This document shows positions 52,687 to 60,155 of a stretch of DNA of 64,000 nt, piece by piece. Under the pieces are notes generated by a model. It was not told the origin of the DNA. It saw only the letters and a list, made by a program, of their open reading frames with translations, and made no database searches. Location: contig JBMNMU010000001.1 in assembly GCA_050953505.1 (NCBI GenBank), positions 930,001 through 994,000 of the forward strand, given 5' to 3'. Made by a program: the position numbers and the translations under genes. This stretch comes from JBMNMU01 sp050953505. Lineage in GTDB: Bacteria > Bacillota > Clostridia > Peptostreptococcales > Anaerovoracaceae. How positions within the stretch are numbered: position 1 is the first letter of the stretch; each line of letters starts with the position of its first letter.

Positions 52687-53832
52687 ATGCAAGACCAACA
52701 TACAATGGAAGATTTCATGGATGAAATAGAAAAATCTATGAAAAAAGTGTACAAAGATGACATCCTAGATGGAACGATCCTGACTGTCAATGATGAAGAA
52801 GTCTTGGTTAATATAAACCACACTTCAGATGGTATTATCCCATTGGAGGAAATGACCGAAGGGTATGATTATGAAGTGGGAGAAAGCATTACAGTTCTCG
52901 TACTTAATCCTCATGATGGGGAAGGCAATGTCCTGCTTTCTCATAAAAAGGCTGAAGTTATTGCAGGCTGGAATGACCTCGAAGAAGCTTTTCAGGAGGG
53001 AAAAAAAGTTAATGTGCGTGTAACGGATGTAGTAAAAGGCGGTGTATCAGCACTCTACCGGGGTGTACGATGCTTTATTCCTGGTTCACTTTTATCCTAT
53101 CGCTATGTTAAAGATATGAATACTTATGTGGGGAAAAATTTAGAAGTAATAGTAGAGGATTTTGATAGAGAAAAACAAAGGGCAGTCCTTTCAAGAAGGG
53201 CTGTTGAAGTTGTGGAGAGGGAATCAAAGAAAGAAGAATTAATGGAGCAGCTTCACGTAGGTGAAACCCGAGAAGGAGTCGTTACCAAGCTAATGAAATT
53301 TGGCGCTTTTGTTGATCTTGGAGGGGCGGAAGGGCTAATATACATTAATGATTTGGCTTGGCACCGTGTCAATCATCCGTCAGAGGTGGTTTCTGAAGGA
53401 GATCACGTTACCGTTTATATTACCAACATTGATAGAAAGAATGAAAAAATTGGCTTATCCCTAAAAAATGTTGAAGAGGATCCTTGGATCGGTGCTGCAG
53501 ATTACTATCGAGTAGACGACACCATCGAAGGTAAGGTTGTAAGACTAATGGATTTTGGTGCATTTGTAGAGATCGAGCCTGGTATAGAGGGCTTGGTACA
53601 TCTATCAGAAATATCTAGTGAAAATATTCGAAAACCTTCTGATGTCTTAAAAGTAGGGCAAAAAGTACAAGCCACTATATTAAGTATAAATGAAAAGGAA
53701 AAAAGGATCAGCTTAAGTATAAAGAATGCCGAGGGCCGTGGTACAGAGGCCATGGACATAGTTGAAGAAGAAGAACAAGGAACCACCATCGGTGATTTAT
53801 TTGGAGATAAACTGAAAGACTTATTTAAATAG
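52687..53832 (+). CDS. S1 RNA-binding domain protein (ribosomal protein S1-like)
   Basis: 381 aa with four S1 (OB-fold) repeats at about residues 25-90, 105-165, 193-262 and 279-348. The best are REGVVTKLMKFGAFVDLGGAEGLIYINDL and EGKVVRLMDFGAFVEIEPGIEGLVHLSEIS. Firmicute S1 homologues of this size bind mRNA and the ribosome and may modulate translation. The final 30 residues are acidic (DIVEEEEQGTTIGDLFGDKL). It is a single-gene unit between two terminators, not fused to IspH as in some clostridia. The ribosome site is AAAGGAAC. Confidence 0.9.
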   Translation: MQDQHTMEDFMDEIEKSMKKVYKDDILDGTILTVNDEEVLVNINHTSDGIIPLEEMTEGYDYEVGESITVLVLNPHDGEGNVLLSHKKAEVIAGWNDLEEAFQEGKKVNVRVTDVVKGGVSALYRGVRCFIPGSLLSYRYVKDMNTYVGKNLEVIVEDFDREKQRAVLSRRAVEVVERESKKEELMEQLHVGETREGVVTKLMKFGAFVDLGGAEGLIYINDLAWHRVNHPSEVVSEGDHVTVYITNIDRKNEKIGLSLKNVEEDPWIGAADYYRVDDTIEGKVVRLMDFGAFVEIEPGIEGLVHLSEISSENIRKPSDVLKVGQKVQATILSINEKEKRISLSIKNAEGRGTEAMDIVEEEEQGTTIGDLFGDKLKDLFK

Positions 53833-53840
53833 CCAAATCT

Positions 53841-53886
53841 AAAAAATCCTATATACTGCTATATCAAGGTATATAGGATTTTTTTA
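53841..53886. terminator. Bidirectional terminator between convergent genes
   Basis: AAAAAATCCTATATA pairs with TATATAGGATTTTTT, giving T tracts on both strands. It serves the S1 gene (plus) and, just inside its 3' end, the penicillin-binding protein gene (minus). Confidence 0.85.
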
Positions 53887-55245
53887 TTTCACCGCTTCCT
53901 GGAGAACCTTTGCTGCTACTGGGCCAGCTACACTACTACCGCCACCGCCGTTTTCAATAACTACCACGAATGCAAGGGGATAATCAGTTCTATCCAAAAA
54001 ACCTGCGAACCAAGCATGAGGCTTCTCATCACCCCCAACTTCCGCTGTCCCCGACTTTGCACAAAGGTTTAGACCATTGTAATTATTTTCACCATAATTA
54101 CTAAGGACATTATTTCGCATCATATCCTTTAAAATTCCTGCCGTTTCTAAAGGCAAAATTCTCTTTTTTTCATGACGGAATGGATTTAAAAAGGATAACA
54201 AGGAATTCTCTTTAATGAGCTCTGGGGTTACTCGTACACCATCGTTACCAATAGATCCCATGAAAGCCATAAAATTAAGTGGGTTGGCCGTATTACTATA
54301 TTGACCAATTCCAGCCCAGGCCAAATCAGCACCTGTGGCATCACGGATATGGATTTTACCTACCCCAGTGGGAATGCCATCCACCTCCAGGCTAGAATTA
54401 AAGCCTACTTTTTCTCCATAGCGTTGTAAGAGTTGGCCGCCTAGATCAAGAGACATTTCAGCGAAGGCTCCATTGCAAGATACGGCTAGGGCTTGCGCCA
54501 GAGTAACATCACCATGTGCAGTAGGGCATGTAACCGCTACACCATCTATAATCATTTCTCCGGTACAGTGAAAAGTCCTTGTGCTATAGTCCTCTATATG
54601 ATCAATAGCTGCAGCAGCTGTAACCAGCTTGAAAACGGACCCTGGTACATAGCTTGCTGAAAGCAGGCGATTTATATAGACCCCTTCATATTTATTGGGA
54701 TTGGCTTTTATATCAGGTGGATTGTTTGGATCAAAGGTAGGGGTGCTCACCATACAAAGGATTTCTCCAGTTACATAGTTATAAACACCAATGGTTCCTT
54801 TTCGTCCATTAAGTGCCTTATAAGCTGTTTTGCATAAATCTGCATCCACTGTTAAATTCAAGTTCTTTCCTTTATTTCGTTGGTTTGTTTTGAACACACC
54901 ATTTACAATATCCCAATCTCCAAGCCTTCCACCATGAGTAACCTGTATACCAGTGGCTACATTGCCATAGGTGTCTCCTACTGTATGCATCAAGGCTTTT
55001 CGGATCTCTTGATTCTCATTGTACTGACGAATCCCCTTATCCATATAGCTTAAAATATTATTATTCCTGTCGTAAATGGTTCCTGAGGCAATCAATCTAC
55101 CCTGCTCATAAATATGCGCGTTGGTAGGGTGGATGACCCATGTAGACCCTTGATTCATAAAACGACCAATAAATATTAAGAAACCCAGAAGTAAGAGTAA
55201 TGAAAGTATTAAAACCACAATGGCTCGCCTTGATATGAGTTTCAT
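53884..55245 (-). CDS. Class B-like penicillin-binding protein (PbpA/FtsI type transpeptidase)
   Basis: Single-pass membrane transpeptidase of 453 aa that cross-links peptidoglycan outside the cell. A membrane anchor at about 8-28 is followed by a small dimerisation region and the transpeptidase domain. Active-site motifs are SVFK (S203-K206), SCN (256-258) and KSGT (397-400). It overlaps the FHA-FtsW/RodA gene by 4 bp; a glycosyltransferase plus transpeptidase pair of this kind forms a SEDS-PBP synthase. Its small size and motif context resemble actinobacterial PbpA more than FtsI. It may act in sporulation or in a secondary wall process. Confidence 0.92.
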   Translation of the reverse strand: MKLISRRAIVVLILSLLLLLGFLIFIGRFMNQGSTWVIHPTNAHIYEQGRLIASGTIYDRNNNILSYMDKGIRQYNENQEIRKALMHTVGDTYGNVATGIQVTHGGRLGDWDIVNGVFKTNQRNKGKNLNLTVDADLCKTAYKALNGRKGTIGVYNYVTGEILCMVSTPTFDPNNPPDIKANPNKYEGVYINRLLSASYVPGSVFKLVTAAAAIDHIEDYSTRTFHCTGEMIIDGVAVTCPTAHGDVTLAQALAVSCNGAFAEMSLDLGGQLLQRYGEKVGFNSSLEVDGIPTGVGKIHIRDATGADLAWAGIGQYSNTANPLNFMAFMGSIGNDGVRVTPELIKENSLLSFLNPFRHEKKRILPLETAGILKDMMRNNVLSNYGENNYNGLNLCAKSGTAEVGGDEKPHAWFAGFLDRTDYPLAFVVVIENGGGGSSVAGPVAAKVLQEAVK

Positions 55246-57062
55246 CCTTCTTCCTCCTCAGTGGTAAAATATTCCCATGTTTCAGGTTGATAACGTTCGT
55301 CGGCAGATTTAATAAAAGCCAGTAAGGACCAGGAGACCACCATTGAAGAGCCGCCGTTTGATATAAATGGCAGTGTAACACCGGTTAGCGGAAGAAGATC
55401 CAGAGAACCAAAAACATTTAATGCTGTCTGAATCAGGAAAATAGAAGCTGCTCCGCAAGAGGCGATAGCATAAAAAGCAGACCTAGAGCTACTACTGATA
55501 ATCATAGCATAAATACCGAGAAAAATAATGATGAGGACAGCAACTAGTGCAACGATAAGGCCCCACTCTTCACAAAGCATACCAAATACTAAATCTGTAT
55601 CTGCTGCGGCTACTCTGACCAAATTTCCATTGCCTCCTCCAACGCCAAGCAGGCCACCGCTGGCTACTGCAATCATGGTTCGAGTTTGCTGATAACCCAT
55701 GGTATCATAGAGTTCCCAAACATTTCCCCAAGCTGCAAAACGAGAAGCAATATAAGGCATAAACCTGACTACTACTGCAGCACCTATAGCCGTGGCGGCA
55801 CAAATCAATGAAATTGTACGAAGATCTCCCGAACGCATAAAAGCGATGACTACAAAGGCCCCAAAAAGTATCACTGCCATACCCAAGTCACGAATTAAAA
55901 TGAGAGCGCCCATGCAGGTTCCTGAAAAAAGAAGAAACGCAGTTAGATTTTTAGTAGTCAATAGTCTGTCTAGGGTTGCTGTACCGGCTAATACAAAGGA
56001 AATTTTCACAAACTCCATAGGCTGAAAAGTAATAAAGCCGAGGTTAATCCAGTTTTTAGCACCAAATCTTGTCTCACCTATGGCCAGGTTCAGCAATATC
56101 AATAAGAAGGCAAGGAGTACTAAAATATATTTAAGCTTTCTTGATCGATCCAGATCCAGAAGTATAAAGTTTAAGAAGGTATAGGATATCAAACCAAGAA
56201 TGATAGCAAAAAGTTGTTTTGTCAATGCGTAGGGAGCTGATGAAGCTACCACTAGTAGATTTAAACCGCATAGAAAAAAGAAAAGCAATTCAAACTCTAC
56301 ACCATTTTTCCCTATCCAGCCCATTATTTTGAAATAAAATAATTCTATAATAGCTAGTATAAGAAAGGTTATGGGAACATTTAGACTGAATTTTTCTCCC
56401 ATAGAGAAAGAAATTTGCAATGCGCCCAGTAATTGAAACAGAATAATTAACAGTATAGTCTTATTGGGATTCTTTTCTCTTGTACCTCTTACTTTAAAGT
56501 AAGTAATATTAAATATTTTTTTTAAATTATTCTTTGAGTGTAAGACCTCTTCCATTTCAAAATCTTCTTGCCTATAGTTACGAAAAATAAATTCTGCGTT
56601 AGCAAAGGCGATACAATCGTCATCATTTACTGGGGAAGAACCATGAATCCTCCTGCTGTTTACAGATACACCTCCTGCCGATCCAAGATCATATATAGTC
56701 CAACCATTATTACGATAAGAAAGGACGGCGTGACTTCGTGAAATAAAAGGAAGATTAATGATGACATCAGAAAGCTTGCTTCGTCCAATAGAATTTTCCC
56801 AATTCTTCAAGGGTAAAGAAAGACTTCCAGGCACTTCAAGATACCCCCACTCATTTTGACTTGGAGGTTGATGAAGCAATGGTGTTATGCAACGAAATAA
56901 AATAAGGATAGCTAATACTGGGAAAATCCAGCGCACAACCATAGTATAAAATATTATAATACTGTCTAAGTCGGTCAAAACATTTCCAATAAGTGGTGAA
57001 ACCCCTTCTGACCATGTGGAAAATAGTTCCAAATAATCTTTTAAGCTGTCAATTATATACAT
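55242..57062 (-). CDS. FHA-domain FtsW/RodA/SpoVE (SEDS) protein
   Basis: 606 aa. A membrane helix at about 40-60 is followed by a forkhead-associated domain at about 75-160 (SIGRSKLSDVIINLPFISRSHAVL ... GGVSVNSRRI), which binds phosphothreonine. A SEDS glycosyltransferase with about ten helices starts near residue 205 (TFQPMEFVKISFVLAG; GYQQTRTMIAVASGGLLGVG; the terminal LTGVTLPFISNGGSSMV). The FHA part suggests control by a serine/threonine kinase such as PrkC. It is translationally coupled to the downstream transpeptidase. A single membrane helix before the FHA would place that domain on the cytoplasmic side if the N-terminus is outside. Confidence 0.92.
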   Translation of the reverse strand: MYIIDSLKDYLELFSTWSEGVSPLIGNVLTDLDSIIIFYTMVVRWIFPVLAILILFRCITPLLHQPPSQNEWGYLEVPGSLSLPLKNWENSIGRSKLSDVIINLPFISRSHAVLSYRNNGWTIYDLGSAGGVSVNSRRIHGSSPVNDDDCIAFANAEFIFRNYRQEDFEMEEVLHSKNNLKKIFNITYFKVRGTREKNPNKTILLIILFQLLGALQISFSMGEKFSLNVPITFLILAIIELFYFKIMGWIGKNGVEFELLFFFLCGLNLLVVASSAPYALTKQLFAIILGLISYTFLNFILLDLDRSRKLKYILVLLAFLLILLNLAIGETRFGAKNWINLGFITFQPMEFVKISFVLAGTATLDRLLTTKNLTAFLLFSGTCMGALILIRDLGMAVILFGAFVVIAFMRSGDLRTISLICAATAIGAAVVVRFMPYIASRFAAWGNVWELYDTMGYQQTRTMIAVASGGLLGVGGGNGNLVRVAAADTDLVFGMLCEEWGLIVALVAVLIIIFLGIYAMIISSSSRSAFYAIASCGAASIFLIQTALNVFGSLDLLPLTGVTLPFISNGGSSMVVSWSLLAFIKSADERYQPETWEYFTTEEEEG

Positions 57063-57432
57063 TGTTGCTCCTAGAGATAAATATGCTCATTACGTTACAC
57101 GTAATGGTCTAATAACCTTATTCTGTAAATTAATTGGTCTGTGTGGTACAATATGATAAGAGTCCCAGATGCTGACCATTCTATTTGTAAATGCCTTAAA
57201 GGGATTATAGCATTTTTATCATTTGGATAAAAGTAATTGTGTGACAAAAGGAGGCAAATATATGGGAACTAAGGGTAAAGGGGTGTTTAAATTTACCAGC
57301 TTTGTGGTATGATATTTTACAGCATAAAAATTATAGACAAAATATTTGATAAGCTGCTTATTCTTGACAGGTTTAATAAAAGGCAGAATATTAAATATCA
57401 GATAATAGACATTTTACAATAGGAGGTTTAAG
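57063..57432. promoter_or_regulatory. Divergent intergenic region with nitroreductase promoter and possible mini-ORF
   Basis: TTGACA (57364-57369), 17 bp, AATATT (57387-57392) forms the promoter about 40 bp before the nitroreductase start. Upstream, a 16-codon frame from ATG 57262 (MGTKGKGVFKFTSFVV, stop 57310-57312) has a perfect AGGAGG site, but may be chance. Confidence 0.55.
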
Positions 57433-57954
57433 ATGAACGAAACAATTAAATGCTTAACAGAAAGAAGAACCATACGCCAATATAAAAAGGAACAAATATC
57501 TGATGAACAGCTAGATATGATATTAAGAGCAGGACAATATGCGCCAAGTGGTATGGGCGCTCAAGCAGCAAAAATGGTGGTGGTGCAAGACAAGGAGACC
57601 ATTGCCCAGTTATCTAAAATGAATGCTACGGTAATGGGAAAGGATATAGATCCATTTCACGGAGCCCCTACAGTAATCGTAGTCTTGGCTGATCCGGAGC
57701 GAGGCACCTATATTGAGGATGGTAGCGTTGTAATTGCTAACCTTATGAATGCTGCTCATTCAGTGGGTGTAGGTTCTTGCTGGGTGCATAGAGCAAGACA
57801 GGTATTTAGTAGTGAAGAAGGTAAGAAGCTCCTAGAAAAATGGGGCATTGATAGAAAATATGAAGGCATCGGCCATTGTGTATTGGGATATGTAGATGGG
57901 GATTATCCTGAAGCAAAACCAAGAAAAGAAGATTATGTCACTTATATCCGATAA
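57433..57954 (+). CDS. Nitroreductase-family FMN oxidoreductase
   Basis: 173-aa flavin enzyme of the small clostridial nitroreductase group. The N-terminal CLTERRTIRQYKKEQISDEQLDMILRAGQYAPSG contains the FMN-phosphate binding arginines, and SVGVGSCWVHRARQV plus GHCVLGYVDGDYPEAKPRK form the rest of the site. It probably reduces quinones or nitro compounds with NAD(P)H; the physiological substrate is unknown. It is preceded by AGGAGGTTT and followed 22 bp later by metY, possibly one transcript. Confidence 0.92.
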   Translation: MNETIKCLTERRTIRQYKKEQISDEQLDMILRAGQYAPSGMGAQAAKMVVVQDKETIAQLSKMNATVMGKDIDPFHGAPTVIVVLADPERGTYIEDGSVVIANLMNAAHSVGVGSCWVHRARQVFSSEEGKKLLEKWGIDRKYEGIGHCVLGYVDGDYPEAKPRKEDYVTYIR

Positions 57955-57976
57955 TAGGTAAGCCTAGGAGAGAGAA

Positions 57977-59245
57977 ATGAAAATAGAAACAAAGTGTATA
58001 CATGAAGGATACCATCCAAAGAATGGTGAAGCTAGAGCCCTTCCGATTTACCAAAGTACAACATTTAAATATGACTCAACAGAGCATATCGGTAAGCTAT
58101 TTGATTTAGCCGCCGATGGTTATTTCTATTCAAGATTGTCAAATCCTACTGTTGCGGCAGTTGAAGAAAAAATTGCTGCTCTTGAAGGAGGTGTGGGGGC
58201 TCTTTGCACAACATCTGGACAAGCTGCAACAACCCTCTGCCTGCTAAATCTACTAAAAGCAGGGGATCACTTTATTAGTGCAGCCTCAATTTATGGCGGA
58301 ACTGTCAATCTATTTAGTGTTACGTTAAAACGACTGGGTATTGAGTGTACTTTTGTGGATCAAGATCTGGACGAGGATGAGCTTCAAAAATATTTTAAAC
58401 CAAATACCAAGGCTGTTTTTGGAGAAACATTAGCGAATCCAGCATTGTCGGTTCTAGACATTGAAAAATTTGCAAAACTAGCACACAAAAACAACGTCCC
58501 TTTAATAATTGATAACACATTTGCAACACCAATTCTTTGCAGGCCATTTGAGTATGGTGCGGATATTATTATTCACTCCACTTCAAAATATATGGATGGC
58601 CATGCGGTACAGCTTGGGGGTGTTATTGTAGATAGTGGTAATTTTAATTGGGCAAATGGAAACTTCCCTGAATTTACTACGCCGGATGAATCTTACCATG
58701 GAATTATCTATACAGAAAGCTTTAAAAACGCGGCATTTATTACCAAGGCTAGGGTTCAGATGATGAGAGACATTGGCGCTTATCCATCTGCCAATGCAGC
58801 CTTTCTACTGAACCTTGGCTTGGAGACCCTTCATATTCGTATGGAAAGGCACAGCGAAAATGCCAAGAAGGTAGCAGAGTTTCTTAGCCAGTCTGAGATG
58901 GTTGAATTTGTAAGCTACCCAGGATTGAAAAGTGATAAGTACTATCAGTTAGCTGAGAAATATTTGCCTTCAGGCACATCCGGTGTTATTTCATTTTCCC
59001 TTAAAGGCGATAGGGAGACTGCCATAAAGTTTATGGACAGCTTAAAGCTTGCATCTATTGAAGTACATGTTGCAGATATTAGGACTTGTGTACTTCACCC
59101 GGCCAGTTCTACCCACAGGCAGCTTACAGATAGTCAACTGGTTGCTGCCGGAATCACGCCTGGCCTTATCAGACTTTCCGTAGGCTTAGAAAATGTAGAG
59201 GATATATTGGAGGATATTCAGCTGGCACTAGAGGCAATAAAATAA
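57977..59245 (+). CDS. metY: O-acetylhomoserine sulfhydrylase (MetY family)
   Basis: PLP enzyme of 422 aa that makes homocysteine from O-acetylhomoserine and sulfide. Family marks are the start ETKCIHEGYHPKNGEARALPIYQSTTF, YSRLSNPTV, the PLP lysine in HSTSKYMDGHAVQLGG, and the late HPASSTHRQLTDSQLVAAGI and RLSVGLENVEDI. The length separates it from the shorter cystathionine gamma-synthases. It complements the O-acetyl type MetA at 19506. No SAM riboswitch is visible upstream. Confidence 0.92.
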   Translation: MKIETKCIHEGYHPKNGEARALPIYQSTTFKYDSTEHIGKLFDLAADGYFYSRLSNPTVAAVEEKIAALEGGVGALCTTSGQAATTLCLLNLLKAGDHFISAASIYGGTVNLFSVTLKRLGIECTFVDQDLDEDELQKYFKPNTKAVFGETLANPALSVLDIEKFAKLAHKNNVPLIIDNTFATPILCRPFEYGADIIIHSTSKYMDGHAVQLGGVIVDSGNFNWANGNFPEFTTPDESYHGIIYTESFKNAAFITKARVQMMRDIGAYPSANAAFLLNLGLETLHIRMERHSENAKKVAEFLSQSEMVEFVSYPGLKSDKYYQLAEKYLPSGTSGVISFSLKGDRETAIKFMDSLKLASIEVHVADIRTCVLHPASSTHRQLTDSQLVAAGITPGLIRLSVGLENVEDILEDIQLALEAIK

Positions 59246-59293
59246 GTCAATAAAATAAATTAAAAATTAATTTAAAATATTCTGAAAATTCAC

Positions 59294-59322
59294 TTGACAA
59301 AAACTCAATCCAGTGGTACTAT
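59294..59322 (+). promoter_or_regulatory. Consensus sigma-A promoter
   Basis: TTGACA (59294-59299), exactly 17 bp, TACTAT (59317-59322). It is the closest match to consensus that I noticed in the window, and drives a short unit ending in a terminator near 59640. Confidence 0.85.
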
Positions 59323-59492
59323 TAAGATACTCAAAGAAAGGGGAAGAACCCGAGTAAGTGAGTCACTCCGAAAAATCAGCCAACTGAAGCGATTGATTAC
59401 CTGCCCCAAAGGCAGACGTTCATTAGCTAAAGTGAAGAACCTGAAATCTGTAAAGGAATCGATGGATTATTTAATAGATAAGGGGGAGGTTG

Positions 59493-59630
59493 ATGAATCC
59501 GAAGAAGATACGAATAAGTCCGGAGGATGAAAGTATCGTCATTAGGATAGGGGGAGTAAATGAAAGGAGGATGTACTTTATTGCGGTACAACCTCAAAAA
59601 AAGGTAGACTGGTTCTTAAGTGAATTGTAA
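59493..59630 (+). CDS. Hypothetical 45-aa basic peptide
   Basis: ATG 59493 lies 4-5 bp after GGGGGAGG. The product begins MNPKKIRISPEDESIVIRIG and ends VDWFLSEL, with a basic N-terminus and a hydrophobic middle (YFIAV). The last codons overlap the terminator stem, which is unusual and could link translation to termination. I know no family for it. It is the best candidate product of the short transcript. Confidence 0.45.
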   Translation: MNPKKIRISPEDESIVIRIGGVNERRMYFIAVQPQKKVDWFLSEL

Positions 59631-59642
59631 GTCTACCTTTTT
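59594..59642 (+). terminator. Terminator overlapping the 45-aa gene end
   Basis: AAAAAAAGGTAGACT pairs with AGTCTACCTTTTTT, forming a strong stem whose 5' arm lies inside the last codons of the 45-aa frame. Confidence 0.85.
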
Positions 59643-59675
59643 TCCTTGTGTTGATAACTTCAAGGAGGTAAGGCA

Positions 59676-59990
59676 ATGAAAAGACAATATAACAAGCTGG
59701 TAAGGGATAATATTCCTAAGCTGATCGAAGAAAGCGGAAGAAAGTCAACCTATAAGGTTTTAAACGATCATGAGTATCATGAAGCCCTGATCGATAAGAT
59801 TATAGAAGAAATTACAGAATTCAGGGAAAGTAATAAAGAAGAAGAAATCGCTGATATCTATGAAGCTTTAGATTGCCTTGTAAGGTTAAATGAATTTGAG
59901 CCCATGCATATTGATTATCTCAGACTTATAAAAAGGGAAGCAAGAGGATCTTTTAATGATAAAATATTTCTAATAGATGTAGAGGATTAA
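59676..59990 (+). CDS. MazG-like nucleotide pyrophosphohydrolase family protein
   Basis: 104 aa, behind AAGGAGG. It starts YNKLVRDNIPKLIEESG, the hallmark of a small family related to MazG/phosphoribosyl-ATP pyrophosphatase. It carries the helical metal site EEITEFRES ... EEIADIYEALDCLV (ExxE and ExxD pattern). Such proteins may hydrolyse abnormal nucleoside triphosphates. No partner gene is evident; it is a single-gene unit followed by a hairpin. Confidence 0.85.
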   Translation: MKRQYNKLVRDNIPKLIEESGRKSTYKVLNDHEYHEALIDKIIEEITEFRESNKEEEIADIYEALDCLVRLNEFEPMHIDYLRLIKREARGSFNDKIFLIDVED

Positions 59991-60000
59991 TTTATAAAAC

Positions 60001-60047
60001 AAGGGGTGATGTGTTTCTGATTATATCTGAAACCTTCACCCCTTTTA
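60001..60047 (+). terminator. Probable terminator after the MazG-like gene
   Basis: AAGGGGTGA pairs with TCACCCCTT, with an inner GTTTC/GAAAC pair, and is followed by TTTT. Confidence 0.65.
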
Positions 60048-60155
60048 TGATATTAAAACATTTCCGGCATCACGTGTTCTTTGTATAACTCCTGATTATA
60101 TTTAGCTTTATTGGCACATACTAACAAAAATAATCTAGATTAGGAGGGAAATAAT

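Larger units (their letters stand above)
59330..59642 (+). ncRNA. Short ~310-nt transcript unit, possible small RNA/mini-mRNA
   Basis: It is bounded by a consensus promoter and a strong terminator, and carries at most very short frames. One frame (LKERGRTRVSES...DTNKSGG, stop 59530) has no credible start because its first codons lie in the promoter. A 45-aa frame at 59493 has a good ribosome site. Whether the RNA itself is the product is unknown. Confidence 0.4.

Noticed and set aside
57262..57312. 16-codon leader peptide gene before the nitroreductase
   Set aside because: It has a perfect ribosome site but no attenuator structure or conserved content I can see, and a separate promoter lies downstream of it.
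59294..59530. 78-aa frame beginning TTG 59294
   Set aside because: Its start codon is the -35 box of a consensus promoter, and no later start with a ribosome site exists in the frame.
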